Shown piece after piece: positions 1-11,688 of a stretch of DNA of 64,000 bases (the stretch's first letter is position 1; each line of letters starts with the position of its first letter). The DNA comes from Valencia hispanica (lineage: Eukaryota > Chordata > Actinopteri > Cyprinodontiformes > Valenciidae): contig OY747702.1 in assembly GCA_963556495.2 (NCBI GenBank), forward strand, positions 53,221,286 to 53,285,285. Reading direction: 5' to 3'. Both the position numbers and the translations under genes were made by a program. The notes under the pieces were generated by a model. The model saw nothing but the letters and a program-made list of their open reading frames with translations, was not told the DNA's origin and did no database searches.

Positions 1-728
1 TTCCTTAAACGTCATGTGTATGTGTCACATGTTGCTCAGCCACACTGGATTCAGCCAAAGCAGGATATCTCAGAAGATAACTTCCATAAACTTTGGTCTG
101 AAAAAACCCAGCCTTTCCTGTTCAAACTCCACCTCCTTTATGGTTCTTTTTAGAAAAACCCTGATTACAAATTTCTATTTATATGCCGTGAGGGGGAAAT
201 AATGGAAACCAGATGAGCGAGGGGAGGAAAGCTGAAGTAGGCGTTTTTAGTGATGAATGCTGTGGAAGGCGATGAGTGTTTATTTTGTTCTATGCCAGCC
301 GAGATGCCCTGAAAAGAAAAGGACTACCCCGGTAAGGATGTGCGGACTGGAGGTTCCATCATGACTCATTTGGTAGTCACGTATGTTTGCACTTGTGTAA
401 GTCCCCTAAAAAAGCACAAAAAACCCTAAAGCTGCAGTAAAGCACCAACCAAGGCTGAAAGCATTACGTGGGCGTGTAGAGTTGTCAAATATACACTGAA
501 ACAAGTGCAAAGAAGAGGAAGAAGGGAATGATGTTGTCACTGTTTGAGTCACATGTCTGTTCAGACAATAAGTTCTGAACAGACTAAAATATTTCTTAGC
601 AAATCTTTTCTAACGTTGCTATTGACATGAAATTCACCCCAGATGTCTATGGGAATAAAAGTATTCCACAGATACAAAGAAATAAAAACAAATTAGTCAA
701 TAAATTTTAAGTAATGTCTAATAAAGTT
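1..728. other. Intergenic, nothing recognised
   Basis: AT-rich sequence downstream of spry1. No coding region, RNA gene or known repeat family could be supported. Confidence 0.5.
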
Positions 729-1390
729 GAATGGCTCAGGGAAGAAGTATTTAACCCCCTTACTGAAATCTAATTGACACTTGTTAAAAAAGCCTTTTAT
801 TGGTAATTGATCCCATCCGTTGCTCATGTTAGGATTTTCATCCATTCACAAACTGTCTTTAAGTCTTAAAGGTTGAAGGGTTTTTTTCCTAAGGAGCTTC
901 CGTTCTTTCAATCGATTTTCTATTTGATTTAAGTCAGTTGACTAACTGGGCCATTCCAGCAGCTTTAGTTTGTCTCAAACGAGTGAGAGTTTCCTGACTG
1001 TGTGTTTGGGATCATTGTCTCACAGAAAATTTAACCAGCCCTTTAATAATATAATGTCTGAACCATACAATCAAAGACAGCCCCGTACAACAATATTACC
1101 AATGTTGGTATGCTGAAGGGGCCCAGACATGGTACCAGCATGAACATGCAAAATCTATTTTGGTCCCACCGAACCAAACTATTTTTTCCCAGCATTTCAT
1201 TTGGCTTGTCGAAATGTTCTGGTGACAAAGTAAACAACTTCAACATGTTTTTTTCTTCAGTGGTGGAATCTTGTGCAGTGAAAGTTCAATAAACCCGTTG
1301 GAGCTGAGTGCATTGCTTGTGTTCTATAAAACAACAGTTTCAACTGTTTTCAGGTCCTTCTAAAGCTCTCTGTGAGCACTCATTGAGCCT
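729..1390 (-). mobile_element. Decayed Tc1/mariner transposon remnant
   Basis: The left end resembles a common fish Tc1 terminus (agggaagaagtatttaaccc). The minus strand at about 1000-1021 encodes DNDPKHTVR, the signature around the second catalytic Asp of Tc1 transposases. Further traces are too frameshifted to translate continuously. The right end is unclear. Confidence 0.6.
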
Positions 1391-1521
1391 TTTTAACTCT
1401 TCTGAATATTCATTTGACTTCTAAGTCAGAAATTTTGCAAGGGGCACCCAGTCGTCGCTAGTTTATTGTTAAATGTTCTTTCCACTTTTGGATTATGAAC
1501 TCATGAACTCTCTGGAACATT

Positions 1522-2037
1522 CAGGCCTTGTCCACACGTAGCCGGGTATCTTACAAGACAAATATATTTTTCTATGATGTGGCCTTTCATTCACACGAAA
1601 AAGCACATTCACGGCATCAAAAACTATTCTTTCTAAAGGCTCGGACCAAAGTGAAAATTTGCTAATTCTCGGTTTATGCATTTGCTTGTGGACAGAAATA
1701 AGTTTCAGATTTCGGAAAGTCCCTGTCTGTGACAAAAAAGCTCCGACATCGCATGTGTGACGTGTGTTTCCGAGACCACATGGATGACCTCAGAGATGCA
1801 TTGGAATCACCGATTGCCCAAGCCCTTTTTGCTTGCTCTATTACTGGTGTATGTAGAATTAAGAAAGTGGAAAGTTATTGTGATTGGATAGGATTTGGGG
1901 GGAAAACTGCCACCTACAGGTTTGGCATGCCTATGAATGTGCTTAACAATGCACTTATGCGTTGAGGTGTGGATGTTTTGTGTATTTTTTTTTTAAAAAC
2001 ATGGTGGTGAGGATATTCTACGTGTGTACATGGCCTC
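1522..2037. mobile_element. Non-autonomous DNA transposon (MITE), probably hAT-type
   Basis: The ends are inverted repeats: CAGGCCTTGTCCACACGTAG on the left, and the right end reads GAGGCCATGTACACACGTAG on the minus strand. The interior has no credible transposase; a 78-codon frame at 1729-1965 matches nothing I recognise. Flanking 8-bp repeats are only a partial match, so superfamily assignment is tentative. Confidence 0.5.
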
Positions 2038-3214
2038 AGATGCTTACAAATACATCTGTAACCAGGTTCATCTTAGCTTTGACCAATCATGAAAAGTTTC
2101 TAGTGTGATACCTTGGTTATTAGAAACCCTATTCACACAGTACAGGTCGTTTCTTTCTAAATACGGATCGATTTAGGAGGGTGTCTTAAACTCCATGCCT
2201 TTTGTAGCCTCTTCTTCTTCCACTGTTCAAAACTTTTCCCCTTTATTCTACTTTATGACCTAATTTATGGGATTCTTTGTTTTGATATTTTAGTACGTAT
2301 GGATTACCTGGGTTGCTACCAACATATGAGGTGAGTTAGGAACATATTTGCTGAGAAATGTTGATGTGTTCAGGATTTACTTTTCCTGATGCAATTGTAA
2401 AATTGTACTCTTTAGACCCCACAGCTGACTTGATTGGACATTTTTAAATATGTTCTTGAAAGGCTGCAGGGAAGGCCTTTTTTTACGTAGGCTAGATAAT
2501 ATCATGTAAAGACCATCTTCCTGTTTAGCGCCTCCTGAATACAGTTTAGATCTCCTCCAAACCACTCACCCCCCCCACTACAGTGAGACCTGAAAAAAGA
2601 GAAAAAAGAGGCCTCCTATTGTTTGCTATCATCCAGAAGCCATGAGCAAATGGGGGGCTCAAATTACAGGTCTGAAAGGTAGCAGGAAATTGACAAATCG
2701 CTAATCCACTCTTTAACTATTCAGGGCAACAAAAGGTACATTCCACCAAAAGCAGACTGAGGAGAGAAGGGCCCATTTGGGGAGGGGGATTCTAGAGCGC
2801 CTGACCAACAAAACAAAACACTTCCTGAAGCATTTATTTCTAAAGTGCTGAATGCAAAGATCCCCAGACCTGTTTCACAAAGGGAAGACATCGCCACCAT
2901 GTCGCCAATACAGCTGGAGGACATTTCTGTTCTCTTGTCCCAGAGGAATTTCTAGGGTGAAGTCTGCGCTTCCTAAACTGCTGCTGTTTCTTCCTGACCA
3001 ACCAACTTTCAAAGCGATGATCTCATTCCCTGGGGGGGCGGAGGTGGAGAACTGTTTGGGTGTCAGTTAGTGGCTGTGGGGGTGGGAGGGTCAACGGACT
3101 ACCAAAGTGATAAATTCACTAACAAAAAAAAAAAAAAAAAGAGTAGGGGGGTGCTGGGTGGTGGCTGGATTGGCTCCTGTCGTTGTCTTTAGTGCAGGAA
3201 CCGTGCCATAAAAG
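2038..3214. other. Intergenic DNA beyond the spry1 3' end
   Basis: No gene or repeat family recognised. It has a C run at about 2570-2577 and an A18 run at 3123-3140. Open frames are short and have no family signature. Confidence 0.4.
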
Positions 3215-4545
3215 CAAAGCATTGATAGCCTCGGTTTATTATCTTTGAACAGGTGGCTCCGGCTACTCGTAATAGTCGCTCTTATTCCTGCAAGGCCTTC
3301 CTGCAACGTGGAGACCATTTGGGAGTTTGGGAATATCCCAATATAGCCACACAAAATTTTAAGGAATAAACCGCAGAGCATAGTTTTGTGGTGACTCGTT
3401 TGACTGGTTTGAGTGGACCATGGAGCCCTTTTTTTGTTGTAAAAGAACGTAGAGATGCAAAGCAAATCGTGTCCGTGACCTGTGCTGTTTAATTTTCAGG
3501 CTTACTGAGGAGAATCGCAGCAAATATCCTTTCTGAGGCTGCAATACGTTTGTGCAAGTTGCTCATTTTTTGCCAAAAATCCACCCCCACCACCGCTTAC
3601 ACACACACAGAAATCAGCGTCAAAATCAGCCACAAGTCACATCTTCTCAATCAAGACACCACACAGCACAGTATTTTTCATTAATTAATATATTTTCTGC
3701 ATTAAAGTTAACATAGTTTTCTTTTGTGCCACCCTTTAATTTTCAGTAAGTATTTTGATATTTTGTTATATTCAGACATGAGTAAATTTAAGACTGTCTC
3801 TTGCAATAAATATCATAAAATAATAGAGCTTCACATAATAAATATTTTTTACAACAGAAAAAAAGTATGACAGACATCTTTTTTCTTTAAAAAAAAAAAA
3901 TTGCCAAAATTCCTCTTACGGAGCATACAATTTACACAAATAACAACAACAAAAAAACATGGGAGAATGCCACAAAATGAATGTGAACAGTCCAGATGGG
4001 TGGAAAGAGAAACATATCCGAGTGGAGAATACTATGAGATGGATGTGCTTTTGTTAATGCAACACGAGCAGAGGAGCCACGGCTTTAGTGTGGCAGCAAC
4101 AAACCTGTCTGCTACGAACACAAGGTAACAGCTACATAATCGCCCTAAAACAGATCGTCCTTCACAGATTTGGTGGGTGGCAGCCCCCCCAAACAGGCAC
4201 AAGCCAGAAGAAAACTGCCAGCGTCAAACGGAAGAAGCACTTTTTCATTTTTAATTAGAATAAAAAAATAGTGTTATTCAGGGAGCTGAGGACAGACAGA
4301 CAAAAGAATTAAGGCAAACACTGGTCTGTAAAAACATGGTCCTGATTTAGAGAAAGCAAAAAAAAAAAAATAATTGAGTGGTTTTCGTTACTCCTTTGTA
4401 GCTCCTTCGGGTTCTGCAGCCAGGAGAGGAGTGATGTGGGAGGTGATTAGAACGTTTGATAAACATAAATCTGTGACCGTCACTGTTTTTACTGTTATCG
4501 TATGATCCACATCAGGAGCGTCCTGCGCACACACACAGGGAACGA
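3215..4545 (-). other. spry1: spry1 3' UTR and candidate polyadenylation signals
   Basis: AT-rich, no coding potential. On the minus strand a canonical AATAAA lies at 3235-3240 and an ATTAAA at 3735-3740, giving 3' UTRs of about 1.3 or 0.8 kb. Open frames on either strand here are short and unlike known proteins. Which signal is used cannot be told from sequence. Confidence 0.45.
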
Positions 4546-5622
4546 TCAGGAAGGCTTTTCCTGGCTCTGTGGGGCCCAGCTCTCCAATTTACAATACACA
4601 GTGTTGGAGTTCTTGCAGCGACAGCCGGGCCTGTTAACCCGGTCATAGCAGCCCTGGCACGCCTTCAGACAGCCCTTGACAGGTGGGTAGCATAGCAAAC
4701 AGGGGAAGAGTACCGACATTAATCCCATGCACAGGAAGCGGGAGCAGCAGTGAGTGCGTGACAGCGAGCAGGGATGGTCAGCGCACGAATCCCCCTCGTC
4801 GTCGTTGGAGCAGTGGTAGAAGATGCCTTTGACCAGGCACATGCACGTGCCGTGCTCCAGCGCGCTCTCCGCGGAGCACAGGCACTGGCCGTTACATGCT
4901 AGACACGACGGCAGGCTCCTGGGGGCCGTGCAGTCGCTGCACTTGCACTTTCCACACCGCTCGCAGATAAATTGGTGCCCAGCGGTGGCCTCAAGCCCAA
5001 AGTCTGATTTCCCTTTGGTTGGGGGCTTGAGCGGAGCCTCCAGCGCAGGCTGGTGGAGGTGAGGTCCATGCTGGGGCTGTAGAAGGGGCTTGGGTTTGGG
5101 CTGAGTCCGAACAGGCCGCTCCGCTCGGTGGTGGTGCTGTAAGCTCACACCGGGCCTTGTTGGGGGAGAACGTGTAAGGAGTCCCTGCTCAGAGGAGGCA
5201 CTGCTGTTGCTCCCTGAACTGGCAGCACTTCCTGTGCTGGTGGAGCGGCTGAGTCCCGGGGCCCGAGAGCCGCCGTACTGCTGCCCCGCAGCCACCATCA
5301 CCACGCCACCCCCAACGTGGTGGTGGTGCTGGCCCGAAGTCTGGCGCTCGTAGTTGTTGTTCACATTGACAAGGATGACCTCATGGGTTCTTTCTTGCTT
5401 ATCCTGGGGCCTGGGGGCCACACGGGGTGCTGGGGGCCTCCGTGCCACCGAGGGCCCCTCTGTGTACTCATTGCTGGAGCGGATGGCCTTGATTTGTTCC
5501 AGGGAGAGAATGGTGGCATGCTGGAGCTCCCGCTCGTAATCCGACCTCTGCCGGGTGTCGAGGGAAGGCTGCTGGATCACCACTAATGATCCGGCGGGGC
5601 CATGTTGACTTTGGAGCTCCAT
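4546..5622 (-). CDS. spry1: Sprouty homolog 1 (single coding exon, 358 aa)
   Basis: Sprouty1 is a membrane-associated inhibitor of FGF and other receptor-tyrosine-kinase signalling to Ras/MAPK. The frame is intact. Residues 1-60 closely follow vertebrate SPRY1, including GSLVVIQQPSLD, and contain the NEYTEGP motif with Tyr53, the site that is phosphorylated and bound by Cbl in the family. A Ser/Thr-rich block lies at about 124-148. The Cys-rich Sprouty domain (about 219-346, roughly 25 Cys) includes FYHCSNDDEG and RPGCRCKNSNTVYCKLES. SPRY1 was chosen over SPRY2/4 because the N-terminus, the NVNNNYE segment and the C-terminus are SPRY1-type. It is longer than human SPRY1 (319 aa) because of His/Gln/Pro-rich inserts at about 95-118 and 161-205. 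The ATG is the first in the exon after a good splice acceptor, as expected for a gene whose whole coding region is in one exon. Confidence 0.98.
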   Translation of the reverse strand: MELQSQHGPAGSLVVIQQPSLDTRQRSDYERELQHATILSLEQIKAIRSSNEYTEGPSVARRPPAPRVAPRPQDKQERTHEVILVNVNNNYERQTSGQHHHHVGGGVVMVAAGQQYGGSRAPGLSRSTSTGSAASSGSNSSASSEQGLLTRSPPTRPGVSLQHHHRAERPVRTQPKPKPLLQPQHGPHLHQPALEAPLKPPTKGKSDFGLEATAGHQFICERCGKCKCSDCTAPRSLPSCLACNGQCLCSAESALEHGTCMCLVKGIFYHCSNDDEGDSCADHPCSLSRTHCCSRFLCMGLMSVLFPCLLCYPPVKGCLKACQGCYDRVNRPGCRCKNSNTVYCKLESWAPQSQEKPS

Positions 5623-5672
5623 CTGGGGGGATCACCACTTCCGACATTCACCGTGGACATGCATTGGAAAAC
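5623..5672 (-). other. spry1: spry1 5' UTR part of the coding exon, with splice acceptor
   Basis: Reading the minus strand, a pyrimidine-rich stretch ends in CTTCCTGACAG and the exon begins at 5672, 50 nt before the ATG. A noncoding first exon spliced to one coding exon is the usual SPRY1 structure. The junction is predicted, not shown by a transcript. Confidence 0.7.
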
Positions 5673-6943
5673 CTGTCAGGAAGAGGGACCAGGGAGAGAC
5701 AAAGGAGAGAGAGAGAGAGGGAGGAGATGTGATCAGAGAGAGCTCAAACATGGCAAAACTGGAAAACACACACTGCCCTTATGGAAAAAGGACAAAAACA
5801 CAATTTTAAGTTGTTTTCTGGTTATCAAATCCCAACCTTGTCATCTTTTTATCAGTATTACCAAACTGCATCATTAGAGCTACAGAAAAACAAAGTTAAG
5901 TTCTGTATTCATCCTTTAAACTGTCCTTAACTTCTGATCCTGTGAAGTGAGGAGGAGAAGTTGAGTATTAACGAGACTTTTTAAGACGTTTCTTCCCCAA
6001 CACACATACACACATAGATCCAAACTTTCATCGGGCCCTACAAACACTTCCCCTCCTCATTTACATTTCTATGACTAGTTAACATTTAAATGCAGCACAG
6101 CGACGAAATGAGGACACGATCCAAGGGAACTAAATGAGCTGCCTCACTTAGTATTCCATTACAACACCGAGGAGAAGCTCAGAGACATGGGGGGCAAAAC
6201 TACGGCATTTGAAATAAATAAGGTCAGGGCAAATTCACTCTCTGGTTTGGAGTGATGAAGGATTTAAAAGTGTTCCAGGAAAGTAGTTTTTTTGGGAGTT
6301 ATTATAGTGCAAATATTTCCCGTGATGTGCATGTTTACACCATAAATACGGTAGGAATTTGAGTTTTAGCCTTCAGGGGTGTTCTGAAGCAAACGTCAAC
6401 CTGCATGAGGCCCAAAGGCTGCACGACAAAAACACATGAAGCTTTTCTCGGTCTGTTGAACTCTGCAGTCAACACGCAAAAAAAAAAAATCGATTTTGAC
6501 TGCTTTGCAAATCAACAGACTCTTTGGTGCTTAATTGTTCTGCCTGAAATTGCGCACCTTGTTTGGATGATCGACGCAGAGCGCGCTTAACTGAGCAGAA
6601 AAGGAGATCCTGTGGAAAACACTCGGGAGTCAGAGATCAGGACGCTTCCAGAGCCACGGAGGAACTTATGAATGAAAACAACCGCCGTGGGTGGGGGGAG
6701 GGGTGTTTATTACAGTGCAGCCGCGGAGCGACACGGGCATGGAGATCCATCAGCCAGAGAAAAAAAAAACCCACATGAAAATGTCACGGAAAGTCCGAGG
6801 ATTCGTGCGCAACTGTGACTGGACGTTTAGATCGGTGCCCAGCGCGCGTCCTGCGCTTTTATCGGCCAACGCAAAACGAAAACTCAACATTTATTAGGTT
6901 AAACATACAAACAAACAAAAAATAACGATAGGAGAGCGCTTAC

Positions 6944-7330
6944 CTATATGCAAGCATCCATAACGTGAAATCCATCAACCAAATAATTTAGCAAAACTCC
7001 ATTCAACAGGAAAAGGTCGATGTCCAAGCGCAGACTGCGAGGTCTAACGCATAACATTGAGTTTGATAATCCAAGCTCGAAAGTATCCCTTTTTCTGCGT
7101 TATTCCCTTTGTTTTCGATGTCTGCGTGGAGAAAAAGTTCAGCGCTGGGTGCGCATGCATTAATCCACGGCGGAGCTCTGATGAAGAAAAGGACAGAAGT
7201 CACCCGTGGGGAGCTGCTACGCACTTGTGGAGGCCGATCTGTGAATTGCGAGAGGAGCGAGTTAAAGGAGCCCCCGTTGGAAGAGTTGCAGAGAGGAAGA
7301 AGAAGAAGAAGAAGAAGAAGAAGAAGAAAA
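6944..7330 (-). other. spry1: Predicted noncoding first exon of spry1
   Basis: The minus strand has a strong donor, CATATAG/GTAAGC, with the last exon base at 6944. Upstream is a TATA box at 7355-7362, which puts a start site near 7330. The exon would be about 390 nt, followed by a 1.27-kb intron to the coding exon. Its 5' end includes a (CTT)n tract in the transcript sense. Boundaries are inferred from the splice and TATA motifs only. Confidence 0.55.
7296..7329. repeat. (GAA)n microsatellite at the predicted spry1 start
   Basis: About 11 uninterrupted GAA units on the plus strand, CTT in the spry1 transcript sense. It lies just downstream of the TATA box, so length variation would change the 5' UTR or start region. 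It generates spurious serine/leucine-rich frames. Confidence 0.9.
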
Positions 7331-7354
7331 AAGCGCGTCCAGGAGGAATGCGAT

Positions 7355-7362
7355 CTTATATC
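7355..7362 (-). promoter_or_regulatory. TATA box of spry1
   Basis: The minus strand reads GGATATAAG within a GC-rich, CpG-containing stretch (about 6550-7660), 5' of the predicted first exon. The 25-30 bp spacing to a start near 7330 is typical. No other equally good core promoter motif was seen between this point and the coding exon. Confidence 0.5.
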
Positions 7363-7689
7363 CAACACTGCACCGTTTGCGTTCTGGCCTTTTAATTCTA
7401 GTTAAATCTGCGCTGTGGTGCGGAGGAAGAAGCAGGAGGGGGAGAAAAAAAACCAAAAACGCAGCGTCCTCTGTGCGCTCCTTTCTGCTCTGCGGGCCTG
7501 TTCTGCACTGAATGAATGGGAACGAAGCGCTCAGTGTTTGCTCCACAAGCCAACTCCCATTGGCCATTCACTGCGCTGAAAAAGGATACACCGCATCCGC
7601 TCCTGATTCATTGGGCAGATGTTGAAGGCCGGCCGAGAGAGAGAGTGGGCGCTCGAGTTAAGGTGGAACGGCTTTTCCATTCTGTGTTG

Positions 7690-7746
7690 AGAGGAGGAGG
7701 AGGATGAGGATGAGGAAGAGGAGGAGGAGGAGGAGGAGGAGGAAGA
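7690..7746. repeat. (GAG)n-rich purine tract upstream of spry1
   Basis: GAGGAG with ATGAGG interruptions for nearly 60 bp, about 340 bp upstream of the TATA box. Polypurine strand bias is complete apart from two T residues. Confidence 0.85.
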
Positions 7747-7779
7747 CCAGGCAGCGGCAGAAACAACTAGTTTCCGATT

Positions 7780-9714
7780 GTCATGATTAATGACATGAAT
7801 GAGGTTAATATGACTAATAGTTATGTAATGAGCCCCCGGGTGCTTTATTTTTAGCATCTCTCTGCTGATTTATTATATTTTCTGCAAAATGTAAACAATT
7901 TTAGAACTTTTGTGCTAGCTCTGGCCCTTTTCCTGACATATTCACTAACATTTCGAACTGATTAAGGTGGAAATATTAAACTACTATATGCAACAAATCA
8001 TGTAAGGCCAGTACTTTAGCCTACTATATAGTTCCATTACACACGGAGTGATATGTATCAAGCTTTCATTTCTGGTCATTTTCACTATAATTGTTAACAG
8101 CTAATTAAAAACCCAACAGTAAACATACACTGAAACCATAAGCCATAAAAGGTATAGAAGCTTTCCATTCACAGAGTGCTGCTAATTCAAGGCATATTAA
8201 TGGCAAATTAAGTGGAAGGAAAAAGTGTGGTAGAAAAAGTTGGAAACAGTTTTATTAAAACATCACTCGAACTTGAATAAAATGTAACACATTAACCAAA
8301 CACTATGCTTTTCATGTCATCTAGAAAATCATGATACATGACCTGAAATACTTGTATGTTATCAATCCTGCAGCAGATGTCAGCATGAATGAATTTGTAT
8401 GTGTAAATATAATAGCAGATGTACCCCATTGCAAAAACAAATCTACTTTGATGAACTTAAAAATGTTTTTTGGTAACATAGCTACTAACAAGACATATGA
8501 ACACTGCTCCAAAATGTATCATTTATTTATTTCAGCTTCAACACAATGGATTGGTGACAATAAACATATGCATTTAAATAACTTGTAAAATTTAAAATGT
8601 TTATTTTTGCTGTTTTTTATGGTAATTTACATTAATTACCTGTAATTCCTGTTGCAATATATTTCCAGCCAATATTAACATACAAGGCCCATGTAGGGGC
8701 GAAATGGGATAAAAATTGGCCCTAGATGGGATTCTATCGGTAACATTAAATTATTACTTTTTAAATAGTATACACATATATTAACAAAATAGCTAAATAA
8801 AGTGTATTTTCAGAGGTGAATTAAGTAAGTGTATGTACATTTTAGGCAGAACCTGTTTCATATTGGTTGTTCTTTGTTGTTTTGATTTGCATACTCTCTT
8901 TTTTCCCCTTAATAGTCACCCTTACTGGAACCAAAATTAACATATATTTGGGTGTACAATAATAAAATCCAAATAATTAAACAGTGCTTCTTTTATTCAG
9001 AAAACTCCTTTTCCAGGCAGACTTTTACTGGTTTCCAGGGCAAATCTGCCACTCACAATATGGCGGACACACTGATGTATAATTTCAAACAAAATACAAT
9101 GTGGTGTCAACGCTTTGTCTATGATTGGGACACCCTATCTTTTAGAAACATAATAATCAGGGCTAAGAATGGGGGGGTCAGATTGAGCCCACTGCCTCTT
9201 GTGATGTCATCACAAATAAATCGAATAGGCCTAGTATTTGGTTTTTCAGCATACTTAAAAAAGATTATTTGCATCTTCCTGCTTTGGAAATCAACACTCA
9301 ACCCCCAGCTGTAGCTTTTACTGTCATTGTAAAAAAACAAAAAAAAGAACATGTTACTGGATATTATTTCTCAACAGCTCAGACTTCATCTGTGCGACTT
9401 TCCCAACAGATTTATGGAGGAACTCATCAACAGGATGTTTTCGGTTCCTTCCTTGCGTGTGTCATCATAGAGAATGAAATGCGTGGAGCTGAGTTTTACG
9501 CATCACCCTGGAGCTGATTTTGGTTTGTTGTCAGTTTTTTCACTGGGTGGAGGTTAGAGACCACCTTAAGAAGAAAAAAAAGCAGCCCTGCAGCCAGGCG
9601 AAAAGACTCTGCCCCCCGCCCTTACCCTCTCCGCGCCTCTCTCCTGCCACCATCACCCTCCCCTCCTTCCCTCCCTCCTCTGTTTCTGACTGTCTGGTTT
9701 GATTGGTGTCGCGG
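7780..9714. other. AT-rich spry1-afg2a intergenic DNA
   Basis: No gene. TAATTA/ATTAAT-type homeodomain motifs occur at 7785-7860 and 8620-8640, but these are expected by chance at this base composition. No transposon family recognised. Confidence 0.35.
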
Positions 9715-10060
9715 ATGCGCTACATCCGGATCCATGAGAAAAGGAAGTTCAATACAAAGTCAATTTATCCTATTCAAATGGAAAAATCAATAGATGAATG
9801 ACCCCGGGCGCCATTTGGGGTCAGCAAATGCTGTGGAGGGGGGGGGGGGGGGGAAGAATACATAAAAAGACCTATAGGGCTTTAGGCTGAGAATGAAGCG
9901 AGTTTGTGGCGCAGTAATGAGTGGATGTAAAAATCCTGCCTCTTGGTGATAAAGCAAACCCCGCGACAGATGGCCGCCTGGATCTCCACTCTTAGTGGTC
10001 GGAAGTGCGGACGGAAATCTCACGATTACAGCAATTAGCCCCATTTTCCATGTATGGATG
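9715..10060. promoter_or_regulatory. Candidate cis-regulatory (conserved noncoding) block
   Basis: A moderately GC-rich, non-repetitive, non-coding block between spry1 and afg2a. It stands out from its AT-rich surroundings and contains an E-box (CAGATGG), ATTCAAATGG, GTAATGAGTGGATG and ACAGCAATTAGCC. A G16 run interrupts it at 9838-9853. Developmental genes such as spry1 often have enhancers here, but function is not shown. Confidence 0.3.
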
Positions 10061-10734
10061 AGATGAGTATACCAGCCGTGACCTTTTTTTTTTTCTCCCC
10101 CGTGGATTCCGATCTGAAGAACAAGTTAAACACACCAAATAACTGATCATTATCTCTATATAGTTTAAGTTTTTTATGCTTTACTGCTTTTTAGTAATTC
10201 CTTTATGTCTTTGGAAATCACACTAAAAGGACAGTTCTTCAACAAATAAACATTTATTTATAACATTATAATAAAGGTTTGTTGTTGTAAACATCGGGTG
10301 GAAAATTATGCTTTAAAATTTAAAAACGTATATTGTTTTGTAGGGAAATGTTCACGCCCCCACCCTACAAAAATAAAATAAAAAAATAAAAACACTAAAA
10401 GAGCGAGAATTAGCAGCTCATAGAGAACATATTTGTACCACATTTTGCGGTCTTAAAAGCAAACTTAAATATATTCAATCTGGATTTCATGTGAAGGACC
10501 AATGTAAAGCGATGCATTAGGAGGTGGAAAGAAAGGGATGCAAAGATAAGCTTGTCACAAACAGAAGGAGCAGCATGCATTTCTTTTCAGGACCCCTCTT
10601 TAAAAAGGTTGGAGAATCTTCTTTTGGTGTAATTGCAAATGCATTTTACTTATTTGTATAATTTAATTTGCTTGTAGTGGTCTTGGTATAGAACTTTGTG
10701 ATTTTTATGTGTGATATAACTGATATACATAAAC

Positions 10735-11250
10735 TTTACTTACCCTTGGTAGCAACTTTGGTACAGCTAGAAGCTAAAAAAGTGTCAATTTTTCCCTACA
10801 ACCAGCTCACACTCCGTCAGAACGGAAAGGAAGCATCTGTGAACATCAATTTTCAAGCCTTGCCACAATGTATCAATTTTATTTCAGTCTGGACTTTGAC
10901 TGGGCCATTCTAACCCATATGCATATGCTGAGCTCTGTCTGTATGTTTAGTGCTGTCCTCCTGAAAGATAGACCTCTAGGCCCAGTCTCTCACTGTTTGC
11001 AGCCTCCTGACAGGTCTTCATCCAGTCTTCTCCTGTATTTCGCTCCATCCATCTTCCGATCAACTCAACCTTGACCCTGCTGAAAAAAGGCTGATGCTTT
11101 ATGGATATTAAATGCTACACTTTTCAGATTATTATTTGAAAAATATGAACAACTATGCATCATTTTCCTCCAAGTCCTCTGTTATTCACAACATTGTCTA
11201 TCAGATAAAATCACAATAAAAAGTGCTGAAGTACTTTTGCAAAGCACTGT
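10735..11250 (-). mobile_element. Decayed Tc1 transposon, internally deleted
   Basis: The right end reads AAGTACTTTTGCAAAGCACTGTA, the terminus of a widespread fish Tc1 family. The minus strand around 11014-11058 encodes KMDGAKYRRRLDEDL, the transposase segment after the HGGG motif. Most of the coding region is gone. It sits directly 3' of the afg2a poly(A) signal. Confidence 0.7.
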
Positions 11251-11393
11251 AAAGTAGCATAAAGAGCTGGATTTTGGAAATGTTTTCTATATCAAACATT
11301 TCACTGAAACACCATTCTTTTCAGCAACAGAATTAAGCAAACAGATTTGTAACAATTTGGACAAAAACACAAGATTTCAGCCTCCATAATTGT

Positions 11394-11399
11394 TTTATT
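11394..11399 (-). other. afg2a: afg2a polyadenylation signal AATAAA
   Basis: The minus strand reads AATAAA about 110 nt after the afg2a stop, predicting a short 3' UTR of about 130 nt. A Tc1 remnant (10735-11250) begins just beyond it. Confidence 0.6.
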
Positions 11400-11508
11400 T
11401 TTCAGCACAAATAATAATTGTGTATATACATTTGGATCAAAATTCACTATATAGAATGCAACTGAAACGCTGTTCTACTACAGCATTGAAGAGTCCAGAG
11501 TGGCGTTG

Positions 11509-11688
11509 TCAGAAGAAGCAGAGACCAGTGTGCTGCTGCTGATAGCCGATGTATGACTGGATGAGCGAGTCGGGGATTCGAGGCTTCACCGTGTTCAGGG
11601 CACTTTCAAAGTGTCTGGCCTCGATGCGCTCGGCTTTGATGTCCTCCTGCAGGGCCAGGAGGGCAGCCTCTCTGCATACTGCTGTTAT
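11509..11688 (-). CDS. afg2a: afg2a/spata5 last coding exon (C-terminal 59 codons and stop)
   Basis: AFG2A (SPATA5) is a two-AAA-domain ATPase that releases ribosome-biogenesis factors from pre-60S particles. This exon starts after the minus-strand acceptor CTGTCCCAG at 11689 and encodes [16 protein letters not shown]..., followed by a segment ending [15 protein letters not shown], then TGA at 11509-11511. This aligns without gaps to the human C-terminus ([16 protein letters not shown] ... TVTPRIPESLRRFY), the helical lid of the second AAA domain. The phase is 0 and joins exactly to the exon at 50724-50888, which ends YSGAE. The last residues (HTGLCFF) differ from mammals. Confidence 0.95.
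   Translation of the reverse strand: MTAVCREAALLALQEDIKAERIEARHFESALNTVKPRIPDSLIQSYIGYQQQHTGLCFF

Noticed and set aside
1729..1965. 78-codon frame inside a MITE
   Set aside because: No recognisable domain, and the element's structure explains the sequence.
7003..7857. Serine- and leucine-rich open frames on both strands near the spry1 promoter
   Set aside because: They are translations of (GAA)n and (GAG)n repeats in an untranslated region.
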